From Oscillospiraceae bacterium (lineage in GTDB: Bacteria > Bacillota_A > Clostridia > Oscillospirales > Oscillospiraceae), in assembly GCA_017398105.1 (NCBI GenBank), contig JAFQHF010000025.1:59489-123488 (forward strand): a stretch of 64,000 nt of DNA. The letters are read 5' to 3'. Under the pieces are notes generated by a model. It saw only the letters and a program-made list of their open reading frames with translations, was not told the DNA's origin and ran no database searches. The stretch's first letter is position 1, and every line of letters begins with the position of its first letter. Below are positions 43,320-51,526 of the stretch, piece after piece. A program made the translations under genes and the position numbers.

Positions 43320-46061
43320 TCACCAGCCGCTGATATTGGGGCCGGAATCCTCGGGGGTAGGTGCGTCCGTCATGCCGCCATCGTCCGGGGTGTTCACATT
43401 GCCGTTGCTGAACTGGAATGCCTCCCAGGTCAGCTGGTTGTGGATGGGACAGACGATATAGGGGGTGCCGGCAGCATTGCCCGCAGCGCCGTTGAAGCCC
43501 TGCCAGCTGCCCTCGCCCATATAATAAACATAGTCGTTGATCAGATAGGTGTCCACCAGGCCCACGTTCCTGGCAGCCACGATCTCTGCCACCTCACCGG
43601 CATCCAGGCGCACCAGGCCCGCAACACCCACCTGGGCATCCGGGAACATGGTGCAGTATTCATTGGCAACGCCACGGCCCAGGTAGCAGTATTCCATCAG
43701 GGTGTGCTTGTCGCAGGTGCCCTGGGGCTCGTCACCGGGATAGACGTTGACGGAGACCACCCGGTTGATGCCTCTGGGATCATGGTAGCAGGCTTCGCTG
43801 GCCAGCTTGCCGGAATCCAGGCAGACGTTGACCGTGCGGAAAACGTTGCCGTTATACAGGGCATTGTTGGGCAGGCCCGTATGGATGGGCTGCATGACCT
43901 TGCGCCAGAGCACCGCTGCCGGGTTGGTGCCGATGTTGATCTGCTCGGGCTGGTCGTAGCCCACCCAGACGGCGGCGGTATAGTGGCTGGTATAGCCGCA
44001 GAACCAGCGGTCACGGTTGTTGGAGGTGGTGCCGGTCTTGCCTGCGATGGACTGGCCGCCGAAGAGGGCGGCGCCGCCGGTGCCGTGGTTGGCGGCATTG
44101 TACAGGCAGTAGTTCATATAGTTGACGCTCTTGTCGGAAAGGATCTTCCGGGAGTCCTGGGTATTGTCCACCACAAGAACGCCGTCGGAATTGTAGATCT
44201 TGGTATACAGCCGGGGTTCCCGCCAGGTGCCGTTGTTGGCAAAGGTGGCATAGGCGGCAGACATTTCCTGGACTGTGGAGCCCAGCGTCAGGGCGCCCAG
44301 GGCCAGCGGGGCCCGGCCCACGTCGGACTTCATCTCATAGTCGGTGGCGTAGCTTTCCACCAGGGAGTCCTGGCCGAAGTTGTATTTTGCGAAGCTGTAG
44401 CCGTATTCATGGCCGATGGCATCCAGGGTGCGCACGGAGATGGTATTGACGGAGGAGACGATGCCCTGGTAGACGGTGCGGGCATACTGGTACTGGCGGT
44501 TGTCGTTCTTGGGCCAGTGATTGCCGTCTGCATAGGTCACGGGCAGATCCTTAAAGACCGTGGCCGGGGTCACCTTGCCGGATTCAAAGGCAGGGGCATA
44601 GACGGAAATTGGCTTCTGGGAGGAGCCGGTCTGGAGCTTCGCCTGGGTGGCCCGGTTGTAGCCTAAGAAATCGGTCTTCTCACCCACGCCGCCGGACAGG
44701 GCCACCACGTCGCCGGTATCGTTGTCGATGACCACAATGGCGGACTGGAGCTGCTGCTGGCTGCGGGTCTCGGGGATGTTCTTCAGATCCTGATAGACCG
44801 CATCCACCTGCCGCTGGACGGACATGTCCAGGGTGGTATAAATATGATAGCCGCCCTTCTGAATCCGGTCCAGGTACACATTGCGGGCATTTTCGTCCAT
44901 TTTCTCCCAGGTGTTGCCGTCCTGCTCCGCAAGATAGGAAGCAAAATCAATGATGACCGCGTCCACGAACCAGGTATAGATATACTGGGAGGCGCTGGTA
45001 TTGACGGCAGTGAGACCGCCGCAGATGGGGCAGTACCAGGTCTCCCCTTCTCCGGTGAAGTTGGAGCGGGTGCCCGCATAGCCGCAGCCCTCATTTTCGC
45101 AGACAGTCCAGCGGTCTTCGTCGGCAATGCCTTCCTTGAAGACCATTTCCTGGGCCACGGCCTCCTGGTATTCCTCATCGGACAGGAAGCCCTGATTGCG
45201 CATCTCGGAGAGCACGTTCAGCTGGCGGTAGCGGTTTCGCTCGGCACCGCTGCGCTCCTGGCCCTTGTACATGTAGACGCTTTCGGAGTAAGGGTTGAAA
45301 ATGGAGGGGTTGTTGGTAATGGAGATCAGGGCCGCACATTCGGCGGGAGTCAGGCTCTGCAGCTCCTTGCCGAAATATTCTGCCGCAGCGGACTTGACAC
45401 CGTAGCAGCCCCGGCCCAGGTAGATCTCGTTCAGGTAATACTCCATGATCAGATCCTTGTCATACTGCCGCTCAAACAGCTGGGCCCGGAAAATCTCCAT
45501 GACCTTACGCTGAACGGTGACGGACTTCTGATCGGTGTGGTTCTTGATGAACTGCTGGGTGATGGTGGAGCCGCCGAACTGCTCGTCGCCGCCGAAGAAC
45601 ATGTTCAGGCAGGCCTTGACCGTTGTGATCCAGTCCACGCCCTGATGCTCGTAGAAGCGCTTGTCCTCGATGGCCACAGCCGCGTCCACCATGGCCTGGG
45701 GAATTTCGTCCAGGGAAGCCCACTGGCGGTCTGTGGTGGTGTAGATCTGCTGCAGCTGCTGGATATCGCCGTTGCCGTCTACATAATATATAAAGGAGGT
45801 GCGCTCCAGGTCGTAGTCCTCCAGCGACCAGTCCGCAGCCTCGGTCAGGATGTCATCCTGCAGGTAATTGCCCAGGATGCCCACGAACACCGCGCCGCAG
45901 ATCAGAACGATCAGCACCACCGTGGCCGCCGCACCGATGGCAATCTTGGCCGCAGACCAGGCAGCGGCAAGAAGGGTATAGCCCAGCTTCAGCAGCCAGT
46001 GGGGGTCCCACTGCTGCCGCTCCTTCCGGGCGCGTTTTTTGAAGAATTTTTCATCTGCCAT
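43320..46061 (-). CDS. Class A penicillin-binding protein with a zinc-ribbon-like insertion
   Basis: The 913-aa bifunctional enzyme polymerises and cross-links peptidoglycan. It has a membrane helix (about residues 38-60) and a GT51 glycosyltransferase domain (EDKRFYEHQGVDW and GGSTITQQFIKNH, about 130-165). The transpeptidase domain has SxxK in TGSSQKPISVY (about 478), SxN in VSSVNTIS (about 540) and KTG in AGKTGTTSNNRD (about 670). Between the two domains, near residues 318-350, lies an insert with two C-x2-3-C-type pairs (CENEGCGYAG and YCPICGG), a likely zinc ribbon. ATG 46061 follows TTTGGAGG. Confidence 0.94.
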   Translation of the reverse strand: MADEKFFKKRARKERQQWDPHWLLKLGYTLLAAAWSAAKIAIGAAATVVLIVLICGAVFVGILGNYLQDDILTEAADWSLEDYDLERTSFIYYVDGNGDIQQLQQIYTTTDRQWASLDEIPQAMVDAAVAIEDKRFYEHQGVDWITTVKACLNMFFGGDEQFGGSTITQQFIKNHTDQKSVTVQRKVMEIFRAQLFERQYDKDLIMEYYLNEIYLGRGCYGVKSAAAEYFGKELQSLTPAECAALISITNNPSIFNPYSESVYMYKGQERSGAERNRYRQLNVLSEMRNQGFLSDEEYQEAVAQEMVFKEGIADEDRWTVCENEGCGYAGTRSNFTGEGETWYCPICGGLTAVNTSASQYIYTWFVDAVIIDFASYLAEQDGNTWEKMDENARNVYLDRIQKGGYHIYTTLDMSVQRQVDAVYQDLKNIPETRSQQQLQSAIVVIDNDTGDVVALSGGVGEKTDFLGYNRATQAKLQTGSSQKPISVYAPAFESGKVTPATVFKDLPVTYADGNHWPKNDNRQYQYARTVYQGIVSSVNTISVRTLDAIGHEYGYSFAKYNFGQDSLVESYATDYEMKSDVGRAPLALGALTLGSTVQEMSAAYATFANNGTWREPRLYTKIYNSDGVLVVDNTQDSRKILSDKSVNYMNYCLYNAANHGTGGAALFGGQSIAGKTGTTSNNRDRWFCGYTSHYTAAVWVGYDQPEQINIGTNPAAVLWRKVMQPIHTGLPNNALYNGNVFRTVNVCLDSGKLASEACYHDPRGINRVVSVNVYPGDEPQGTCDKHTLMEYCYLGRGVANEYCTMFPDAQVGVAGLVRLDAGEVAEIVAARNVGLVDTYLINDYVYYMGEGSWQGFNGAAGNAAGTPYIVCPIHNQLTWEAFQFSNGNVNTPDDGGMTDAPTPEDSGPNISGW

Positions 46062-46176
46062 AAAAGGGGTACCTCCAAAATACAGGCATCAAAGCCCATA
46101 CTGCATGAAAATATTACACACCCGCAGGGGACGGTGTTCTCCACGTCCCGTATCCGGTGGGATTGGTAATGTGTCC

Positions 46177-46243
46177 ATCTGCCCTCCGGACGGGGCGTCC
46201 GGGAGGCCGCCCCCTACGGAGTTTTACCGGAGAGGGGCCTTTG
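46177..46243. repeat. GC-rich inverted repeat in the PBP upstream region
   Basis: CCTCCGGACG and CGTCCGGGAGG form a hairpin, followed by a second arm pair around TACGGAGTTTTACCGGAGAG. The 300-base gap from 46062 to 46365 holds no ORF. It carries this repeat and, on the minus strand, an extended -10 box TGCTATAAT (46271-46279) that could serve the PBP gene. Confidence 0.5.
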
Positions 46244-46365
46244 TCACAAGGACATAGCAATACGCGTACAATTATAGCATACCCAATTCCAAAACGAAAG
46301 ACCCAATTTATAAATAAAGTTTAAATTCCGGGGAACACTGGTTGTAAAAGGAGGGGTGAAGGCAT

Positions 46366-46590
46366 ATGATACGAAAAAGAGCACTGGCACCTGTGCTGGC
46401 CCTGTATCTGATCCTGGGTTCCTGGCGGGGGTATGTTGCCCTGTTTGAGCCGGGGAAGACGGAGCCCAGGCAGATTTTTCCCAATCAGACCGCTTCCCTT
46501 CCCGCTGCCGATCAGGCTGCGCTGGAAGAAGGCATCATCGTCAGAAGCGACAGGCAGCTGCAGCAGCTGCTGGAGGATTTGCTGTCATAG
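46366..46590 (+). CDS. 74-aa secreted or membrane-anchored protein of unknown function
   Basis: ATG 46366 follows AAAGGAGGGGTG. The start MIRKRALAPVLALYLILGSW is a signal or anchor helix. The mature part contains YVALFEPGKTEPRQIFPNQT and ends with an acidic-leucine helix (QLQQLLEDLLS). The layout resembles short clostridial proteins that carry a BofC-like C-terminal motif, but I would not assign this. A single gene with no clear operon partner. Confidence 0.65.
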   Translation: MIRKRALAPVLALYLILGSWRGYVALFEPGKTEPRQIFPNQTASLPAADQAALEEGIIVRSDRQLQQLLEDLLS

Positions 46591-46624
46591 AAAATCGAAC
46601 CCACATTCTGTACAAAATTCCCTC

Positions 46625-46653
46625 TTGATTTTGCACGCTTCAGGTATTAGAAT
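46625..46653 (+). promoter_or_regulatory. Promoter of the DUF1292 gene
   Basis: TTGATT (46625-46630), 17 bases, TAGAAT (46648-46653), about 30 bases before the ATG. Confidence 0.65.
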
Positions 46654-46684
46654 AGAGCCATGAAAGCCAAGACGGAGGAACACC

Positions 46685-46960
46685 ATGGATCAATACGGTT
46701 CTGATTTCATCACCATTACAGACGATGAGGGCAAGGAATACGAGCTGGAAGTTCTGTCCACCCTGGAATATGACGGAAATACCTACCTGGCCGTGATCCC
46801 CGCTGCCGAATCTCTGGAAGAATTCCAGCTGGAGGTCAGCATCCTGAAGTCCATCGAAGAAGACGGCGAGCCCATCCTGTGCGCCATCGAGGACGAAGAG
46901 GAACTGCAGTGTGTGTATGATCTGATCATGGACTCCCTGTACGAAGAAGAAGACGAGTAA
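46685..46960 (+). CDS. DUF1292 domain-containing protein
   Basis: The 91-aa acidic protein matches DUF1292 (YrzB-like). It begins DFITITDDEGKEYELEVLST (residues 7-26), has a central NTYLAVIPA strand, and ends DEEELQCVYDLIMDSLYEE. It is soluble and highly negatively charged. In Firmicutes this family often lies with alaS and ruvX (yqgF/yrrK) genes; here ruvX is 5.3 kb downstream on the other strand. Function unknown. Confidence 0.9.
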   Translation: MDQYGSDFITITDDEGKEYELEVLSTLEYDGNTYLAVIPAAESLEEFQLEVSILKSIEEDGEPILCAIEDEEELQCVYDLIMDSLYEEEDE

Positions 46961-47065
46961 GTGGACAGTGGACAGTTGATAGTTGACAGTGATTGTGTTG
47001 CTTCGCAACTGTTTTAAATCATCCCGAAGGGATACCATAACTGTCAACTGTCAACTGTCAACTAT
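46961..47065. repeat. AGTTGACAGTTGAC-type palindromic repeat, copy 2
   Basis: The left arm GTGGACAGTGGACAGTTGAT begins directly after the DUF1292 stop codon and the right arm is ACTGTCAACTGTCAACTGTC with CAACTATAC. The centre TTGCTTCGCAACTG forms its own small stem. It has the same design as the copy at 41458-41571, with a different middle. Confidence 0.85.
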
Positions 47066-47081
47066 ACACTGTAAACGGATC

Positions 47082-47312
47082 AATTTTCCTGCTTGGTGCG
47101 TAGCGTGTCCTTTTGGACCCACATTTTTTAATCGGGAAGTTAGTTTCCTTTCCTGTTTGCAGACCTCCCGCCCCTGCTTTGACAGACGGCGGACGCTGGG
47201 AGCAGTAATGGTCTGGAGCGGCAACCCACCTGCCTTTTCGTGCAGGTCATAATCGGATGCGTTACGGCTAAAGCGGGTGCCCGGAGAACTTCGGTTCTCC
47301 GGGTTTTTATTT
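47082..47312 (+). ncRNA. Candidate structured RNA with own terminator, 6S-like
   Basis: No ORF with a ribosome binding site lies here, yet a strong terminator ends the segment. The 5' piece CCTGCTT (47088-47094) pairs with AAGCGGG (47271-47277), closing the molecule just before the terminator; TAGC/GCTA continues inside. CAGACC and GGTCTG form an inner rod stem. Small hairpins GTCCTTTTGGAC and ACCTGC...GCAGGT sit on the two sides. A closed rod of about 190 nt with side hairpins fits 6S RNA (ssrS), but I could not run a covariance model. Other RNA families (tmRNA, RNase P, SRP) lack their signature sequences here. Confidence 0.5.
47280..47312 (+). terminator. Intrinsic terminator of the candidate ncRNA
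   Basis: CCCGGAGAAC (47280-47289), TTCG tetraloop, GTTCTCCGGG (47294-47303), then TTTTTATTTT. Confidence 0.93.
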
Positions 47313-47476
47313 TGCCCCCGGGACGCAGGGACGGACGGGACACCGGGATTTGAATCGGTAAAAATTTTAAATATCCTGTGATTCCGTGCCAGTCCTCTTC
47401 GGGCAAATTAAATTCCGCCTCTGCCAGGCTGCAACAGCGAAAACCTGATGCATATAACTTCCAGGAATGCACCGCG

Positions 47477-47733
47477 CCAAAGCCTCCCTTGTGTAAAGGG
47501 AGGTGGGCCGCGAACAGCGGCTCGGAGGGATTGTGCGGTAAAATCTTACGAATTCGCGTTGGACTACGGCGAAAACGAAACAATGTACCGCAACAATCCC
47601 TCAGTCAGATCACGCTTGCAGCGGAATCTGACAGCTCCCTTTGCACAAGGGTAAGCGAAGCGCAGTCAGCGGAAGTGAATGACAGCCCGGTGGGCTTTCA
47701 GAGCCGCTGACCGGGCTGCCCGCAGGCAGCCTT
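47477..47733. repeat. Long palindromic repeat, CCTTGTGTAAAGGGAGG family, copy 1
   Basis: The left arm CCAAAGCCTCCCTTGTGTAA and AGGGAGGTGG is mirrored by CAGCTCCCTTTGCACAAGGG on the right. The inner pair GGAGGGATTGTGCGGTA and TACCGCAACAATCCCTC is also present. After ACAAGGG about 75 bases are inserted (with their own stem CAGCCCGGT/ACCGGGCTG) before the expected arm end CCTTAGG. It is homologous to the repeat at 51187-51419. It fills most of the 600-base gap before the helicase gene. Confidence 0.85.
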
Positions 47734-47927
47734 AGGTGCTCCCGCACCACTGCGTTAAGTTTGAGATGTTACATACCGCTGTATGCACTGCATCGGAATC
47801 GGAAATACAGTTGTTTTGTAAGGTTTTGTCACGGTTGCATTCTTTTGTGCAACTTTCGCCCTTTCTGAGGGTAAGGGTAGAGGGAGGTATCCGCTTCCCC
47901 TTATCTTTTTACATAGGAGGAATTAAC

Positions 47928-49241
47928 ATGAATCAAACCGATATCCCCGTCTGGCTGGATGAGCGGGGCCATCTGAACGAGGTGGCCTTTGCCAAGGAGT
48001 ATCTTTCCGTCATGGATATGATCTGTGTGGACGGAGCCTTCTTCACCACCGAGGGCCGGGTTGAGGATGAGAATCAGATGCGGTGCGCCATCTACCGGGC
48101 CTTGTCGGAGTACATCACCACAGGGCTTCCCCGGAAGGTGGAGCGGATCATGGATGTGCTGCGGATGGAGAGCTACCACGGAAGCCTGCCCCACAGCGAA
48201 GATGTGATCCATGTATCCAACGGCTCCGTGGTGCTGGGAATCTCCCCCCATCTGAAGCCCAGCTTCACCCGGGGAAAAGGCTACTGCCGCTACCGGATGC
48301 AGGTGGACTACAACGAGCAGGCCCCGGAGCCTGTCCGGTGGAAGCAGTTTTTGAACCAGCTCCTGGAGGAAACGGATATTCTGACCCTTCAGGAATACAT
48401 GGGCTACTGCCTGGTTCCCACCACCCGGGCCCAGAAAATGCTGATCATCACAGGCCGGGGCGGCGAGGGAAAGAGCCGCATCGGCGTGGTGATGAAGGCG
48501 CTGCTTGGCTGCAACATGGGCGTGGGGTCTGTGGCCAAGCTGGAAAGCAGCCCCTTTGCAAGGGCAGACCTGCAGCATCTGCTGGTCATGGTGGACGATG
48601 ATCTGAAGATGGAGGCCCTGAGCCAGACCAACAACATCAAATCCATCGTCACCGCAGAGATTCCCATGGATCTGGAGCGCAAGGGCGTCCAGAGCTATCA
48701 GGGGCTTCTTTACTGCCGCCTGATGGCCTTCGGCAACGGCACCCTCCAGGCCCTGCACGACCGCAGCTACGGTTTCTTCCGGCGGCAGATCATCCTCTCC
48801 GCCAAGCCCAGAGACCCCGACCGGGTGGATGACCCCTATCTTGCCGATGCCCTGAAAAAGGAGCTGGAGGGGATTTTCCTGTGGTGTCTGGAGGGGCTTG
48901 ACCGGCTGCAGCGCAACCACTACCGCTTCACCCTCAGCTCCCAGGCCATCGCCAACATGGAAGCTTCCGTGACCGAGGGAAACAATGTGATCTCCTTTCT
49001 GGAATCCGACGGCTATTTCCGCCTGGAGCCGGAGGCCACCGCCTCCTCCCGGGCCCTGTATCAGGTCTACCGGGACTGGTGCGAGGACAATTCCTTCACC
49101 CCCCTGTCTTCCCGCAGCTTTCTGTGCAGCGTCAAGGATGCCGCCTGCGACTACGGCCTGACAGCCTCCCACCATATCCCCATCGGCAACGGCAAGCAGG
49201 CCCGGGGCTTCCGGGGAATCCGGCTGCTGTCCCGCTTTTAA
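47928..49241 (+). CDS. Orphan phage/plasmid-type SF3 helicase (primase C-terminal, D5-like)
   Basis: ATG 47928 follows ATAGGAGG, giving 437 aa. The C-terminal two thirds match the P4/D5-type DNA helicase of phage and plasmid primases: Walker A ITGRGGEGKSRIGVV (about residues 175-188), Walker B LLVMVDDDLKME (about 218-228) and a sensor-like LMAFGNGTLQALHD with FFRRQIILSAKPRDPDRVDD after it. The N-terminal part is a short D5_N-like region; no primase (AEP or TOPRIM) motif is seen. No integrase, terminase or capsid gene is nearby, so this is either a domesticated gene or the last piece of a mobile element. Confidence 0.82.
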   Translation: MNQTDIPVWLDERGHLNEVAFAKEYLSVMDMICVDGAFFTTEGRVEDENQMRCAIYRALSEYITTGLPRKVERIMDVLRMESYHGSLPHSEDVIHVSNGSVVLGISPHLKPSFTRGKGYCRYRMQVDYNEQAPEPVRWKQFLNQLLEETDILTLQEYMGYCLVPTTRAQKMLIITGRGGEGKSRIGVVMKALLGCNMGVGSVAKLESSPFARADLQHLLVMVDDDLKMEALSQTNNIKSIVTAEIPMDLERKGVQSYQGLLYCRLMAFGNGTLQALHDRSYGFFRRQIILSAKPRDPDRVDDPYLADALKKELEGIFLWCLEGLDRLQRNHYRFTLSSQAIANMEASVTEGNNVISFLESDGYFRLEPEATASSRALYQVYRDWCEDNSFTPLSSRSFLCSVKDAACDYGLTASHHIPIGNGKQARGFRGIRLLSRF

Positions 49242-49352
49242 ATAAAAAAATGCAGCAGTCAAAATCCCCTGTCCTGTCCGTCCCTGCGTCCCGGCAGCAG
49301 CCAAAGGGACGTAAACTTTTTCAAAAGAATACCGAAAAACCGTTTTTTCCTC

Positions 49353-49381
49353 TTGAAACCTCCGGATAAATGGGTTATACT
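49353..49381 (+). promoter_or_regulatory. Promoter of the PrsA-like gene
   Basis: TTGAAA (49353-49358), 17 bases, TATACT (49376-49381). The start site would fall near 49388, which rules out the in-frame ATG at 49370 and supports ATG 49442. Confidence 0.78.
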
Positions 49382-49441
49382 AACGGGGTCTATGCGCATT
49401 TATGCAAAAGAACACCGAGACTAACGAGAGGATATGATCAC

Positions 49442-51085
49442 ATGAGTGCATCCAGCAAGAAAAAGCTCCGCAAAGAGCAGGAAGCTGCCAAGATGACCGA
49501 AAAGCAGCTGGCCGCTCAGAAGGAAGCCAAGAAAGTAAACCTGTATACCGCCGCCTTCGTGGCCGTTATGGCCGTGATCCTGGTGGTCGCCATTGTGGTG
49601 GGTGTCAGCCAGACCATCACCAACACCGGCATCCGCGAGAAGAACACCGTTGCCATGACCATCGGTGAGGAGAAGCTCAGCAACGCACAGCTGAACTACT
49701 TCTTCATGGACGCCGTCAACAACTTCTATTCCAACTACGGCTCCTATGCCTCCATGTTCGGCCTGGACGTTACCCTGCCCCTGAACGAGCAGTTCGTGGA
49801 CGAGGAATCCGGCCTGACCTGGGCTGACGATTTCCTGGCCTCCGCCAAGGACAGCGCTGTTTCCGTCTACGCCATGGCCGCCGAGGCTGAGGCTGCAGGC
49901 TACACCCTGCCCGAAAATACCCTGACCGAGCTGGAGAATCAGCTGTCCAGCCTGGATCTGTACGCCACCATGTACGGCTACGCCGACGGCGAGGCTTACC
50001 TGAAGGCCATCTACGGCAAGGGCGCCACCAAGGAGGGCTATCTGGAATACACCAAGCTGAACGCCCTGGCAAACAGCTATTATAACCACTATGCCGACTC
50101 CCTGACCTATGACGATGCCGCCATCCGGGAGGCTGAGGCAGAGAACTTCAACGCCTATTCCTCCTTCACCTTCAACTCCTACTATCTGTCCACCTCCCGC
50201 TTCCAGGAGGGCGGCACCACCGGTGAAGACGGCGTGACCACCTACTCCGACGAGGAGAAGGCCGCTGCCGCCGAAGCCTGCAAGGCTGCCTTCGAGGAGC
50301 TGCTGGCGCAGCAGATCACCTCCGTTGAGACCCTGGATGCTGCCATCGCTGCCATGCCCGTCAACGCCGAAACCTCCGCTTCCTCCACCGCCTACACCGA
50401 TACCAAGTATGCCAACGTCAACAGCAGCTATGCGCAGTGGCTGACCAGCGAGGAGCGCAAGGAAGGCGACGTGGCCATCTTCCCCAACGAGACCACCTCC
50501 ACCGATGAGGACGGCAACGAAACCACCACCCTCAACGGCTACTACATCATCTACTACATCAGCTCCAATGACAATGCCTTCGCTCTGAAGGATGCCCGTC
50601 ACATTCTGGTCTCCTTCCAGGGCGGCACCACCGACGAGACCACCGGCCAGACCACCTACTCCGACGAGGAGAAGGCCGCTGCCAAGGAAACCGCTGAGCA
50701 GCTGCTGGCTGACTGGAAGGCCGGCGAGGCCACCGAGGAGAGCTTCGCAGCTCTGGCCAACGAGAAGTCCGATGACGGCGACGGCACCACCGGCGGCCTG
50801 TACGAAAACATCTACCCCGGCCAGATGGTCACCAATTTCAACGACTGGTGCTACGATGAGGCCCGCAAGGCCGGCGACACCGGCATTGTGGAGACCGAGT
50901 ACGGCTACCACGTCATGTACTTCGTCGGCGACGGCAGCCTGACCTACCGCGACTACCAGATCACCGAGGAGCTGCGCACCGAGGCTGTCAACACCTGGTA
51001 TGACGAAGTCATCAACGGCGCTGCACTGACCGACGGCGAGATCAAGTACCTGTCCATGGATCTGGTTCTGAGCCCCGCTGCTTAA
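49442..51085 (+). CDS. Membrane-anchored PrsA/SurA-like foldase with parvulin domain
   Basis: The 547-aa protein has a charged cytoplasmic start, one helix (about residues 31-55, VAVMAVILVVAIVVGVSQTI), a SurA-N-like helical chaperone region and a C-terminal parvulin prolyl isomerase (about 380-500, with DARHILVSFQGGTTDETTG and ETEYGYHVMYFVGDG). It folds exported proteins outside the membrane. A segment around residues 255-280 (GGTTGEDGVTTYSDEEKAAA) is almost repeated near residues 394-415 (TGQTTYSDEEKAAAKETAEQ), which suggests an internal duplication. Low-Lys, acidic composition fits an extracytoplasmic protein. Confidence 0.88.
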   Translation: MSASSKKKLRKEQEAAKMTEKQLAAQKEAKKVNLYTAAFVAVMAVILVVAIVVGVSQTITNTGIREKNTVAMTIGEEKLSNAQLNYFFMDAVNNFYSNYGSYASMFGLDVTLPLNEQFVDEESGLTWADDFLASAKDSAVSVYAMAAEAEAAGYTLPENTLTELENQLSSLDLYATMYGYADGEAYLKAIYGKGATKEGYLEYTKLNALANSYYNHYADSLTYDDAAIREAEAENFNAYSSFTFNSYYLSTSRFQEGGTTGEDGVTTYSDEEKAAAAEACKAAFEELLAQQITSVETLDAAIAAMPVNAETSASSTAYTDTKYANVNSSYAQWLTSEERKEGDVAIFPNETTSTDEDGNETTTLNGYYIIYYISSNDNAFALKDARHILVSFQGGTTDETTGQTTYSDEEKAAAKETAEQLLADWKAGEATEESFAALANEKSDDGDGTTGGLYENIYPGQMVTNFNDWCYDEARKAGDTGIVETEYGYHVMYFVGDGSLTYRDYQITEELRTEAVNTWYDEVINGAALTDGEIKYLSMDLVLSPAA

Positions 51086-51103
51086 TTCCCTGCCGCAACA
51101 ATG

Positions 51104-51133
51104 AGAACCTGCCTTCGGGCAGGTTCTTTTTTC
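51104..51133 (+). terminator. Terminator after the PrsA-like gene
   Basis: AGAACCTGCC, TTCG tetraloop, GGCAGGTTCT and a T run. Confidence 0.93.
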
Positions 51134-51186
51134 AGCTTATCCGGAAAAGTAAACCAAACGCAGCAGTTTACCAATTTCCACTGCAC

Positions 51187-51419
51187 CCAAAGCCTCATCT
51201 CCGCGCCAAGAGCCGCTTTCAGCGGTTGCGCTCCGAAACGCGCCTGCGGGCGCAGCCTTGTGTAAAGGGAGGTGGCTCGCCGTAAGGCGAGACGGAGGGA
51301 TTGTGCGGTAAATGCTGCGTATTTGCATTGGTTTTCGGCGAGATTGCAACCTGTTTCCGGGACAATCCCCCAGTCACGCTTTTCGCGTGACAGCCCCCTT
51401 TACACAAGGGGGCCTTTGG
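51187..51419. repeat. Long palindromic repeat, CCTTGTGTAAAGGGAGG family, copy 2
   Basis: The outer arms CCAAAGCCTC (51187) and GGGGGCCTTTGG (end) enclose CCTTGTGTAAAGGGAGGTGG and its mirror CCCCCTTTACACAAGGGGG, plus GGAGGGATTGTGCGGTA and GGGACAATCCCCCAGTC. Relative to copy 1 the left arm contains about 57 extra bases (51197-51253) with a GCCGCTTTCAGCGG stem. The repeat sits between the PrsA-like and TSUP genes. Confidence 0.85.
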
Positions 51420-51526
51420 ATGCTGTGCAAATCAGGAAACTTCTACATTCGAATCTACTTTTTCGGCAGGTTCTTTTTTTGCATATTTTTCCGCCAAACC
51501 GGACATACTGCTCCCGGAGGGATCGT

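Noticed and set aside
46961..47065. CRISPR-like direct repeats (GTTGACA units)
   Set aside because: Units are seven bases long without spacers and form a palindrome with the opposite arm; no cas genes nearby.
47082..47312. tmRNA, RNase P RNA or SRP RNA
   Set aside because: The alanine-tRNA-like ends, the RNase P conserved core and the SRP GGAAGG tetraloop motif are all missing.
47320..47380. tRNA-like T-arm (minus strand reads ACCGATTCAAATCCCGGT)
   Set aside because: No acceptor, D- or anticodon arm can be built around it.
49421..50911. 496-codon Gly/Val-rich ORF antisense to the PrsA-like gene
   Set aside because: Composition reflects the opposite strand of a GC-biased gene; no start signal and no family.
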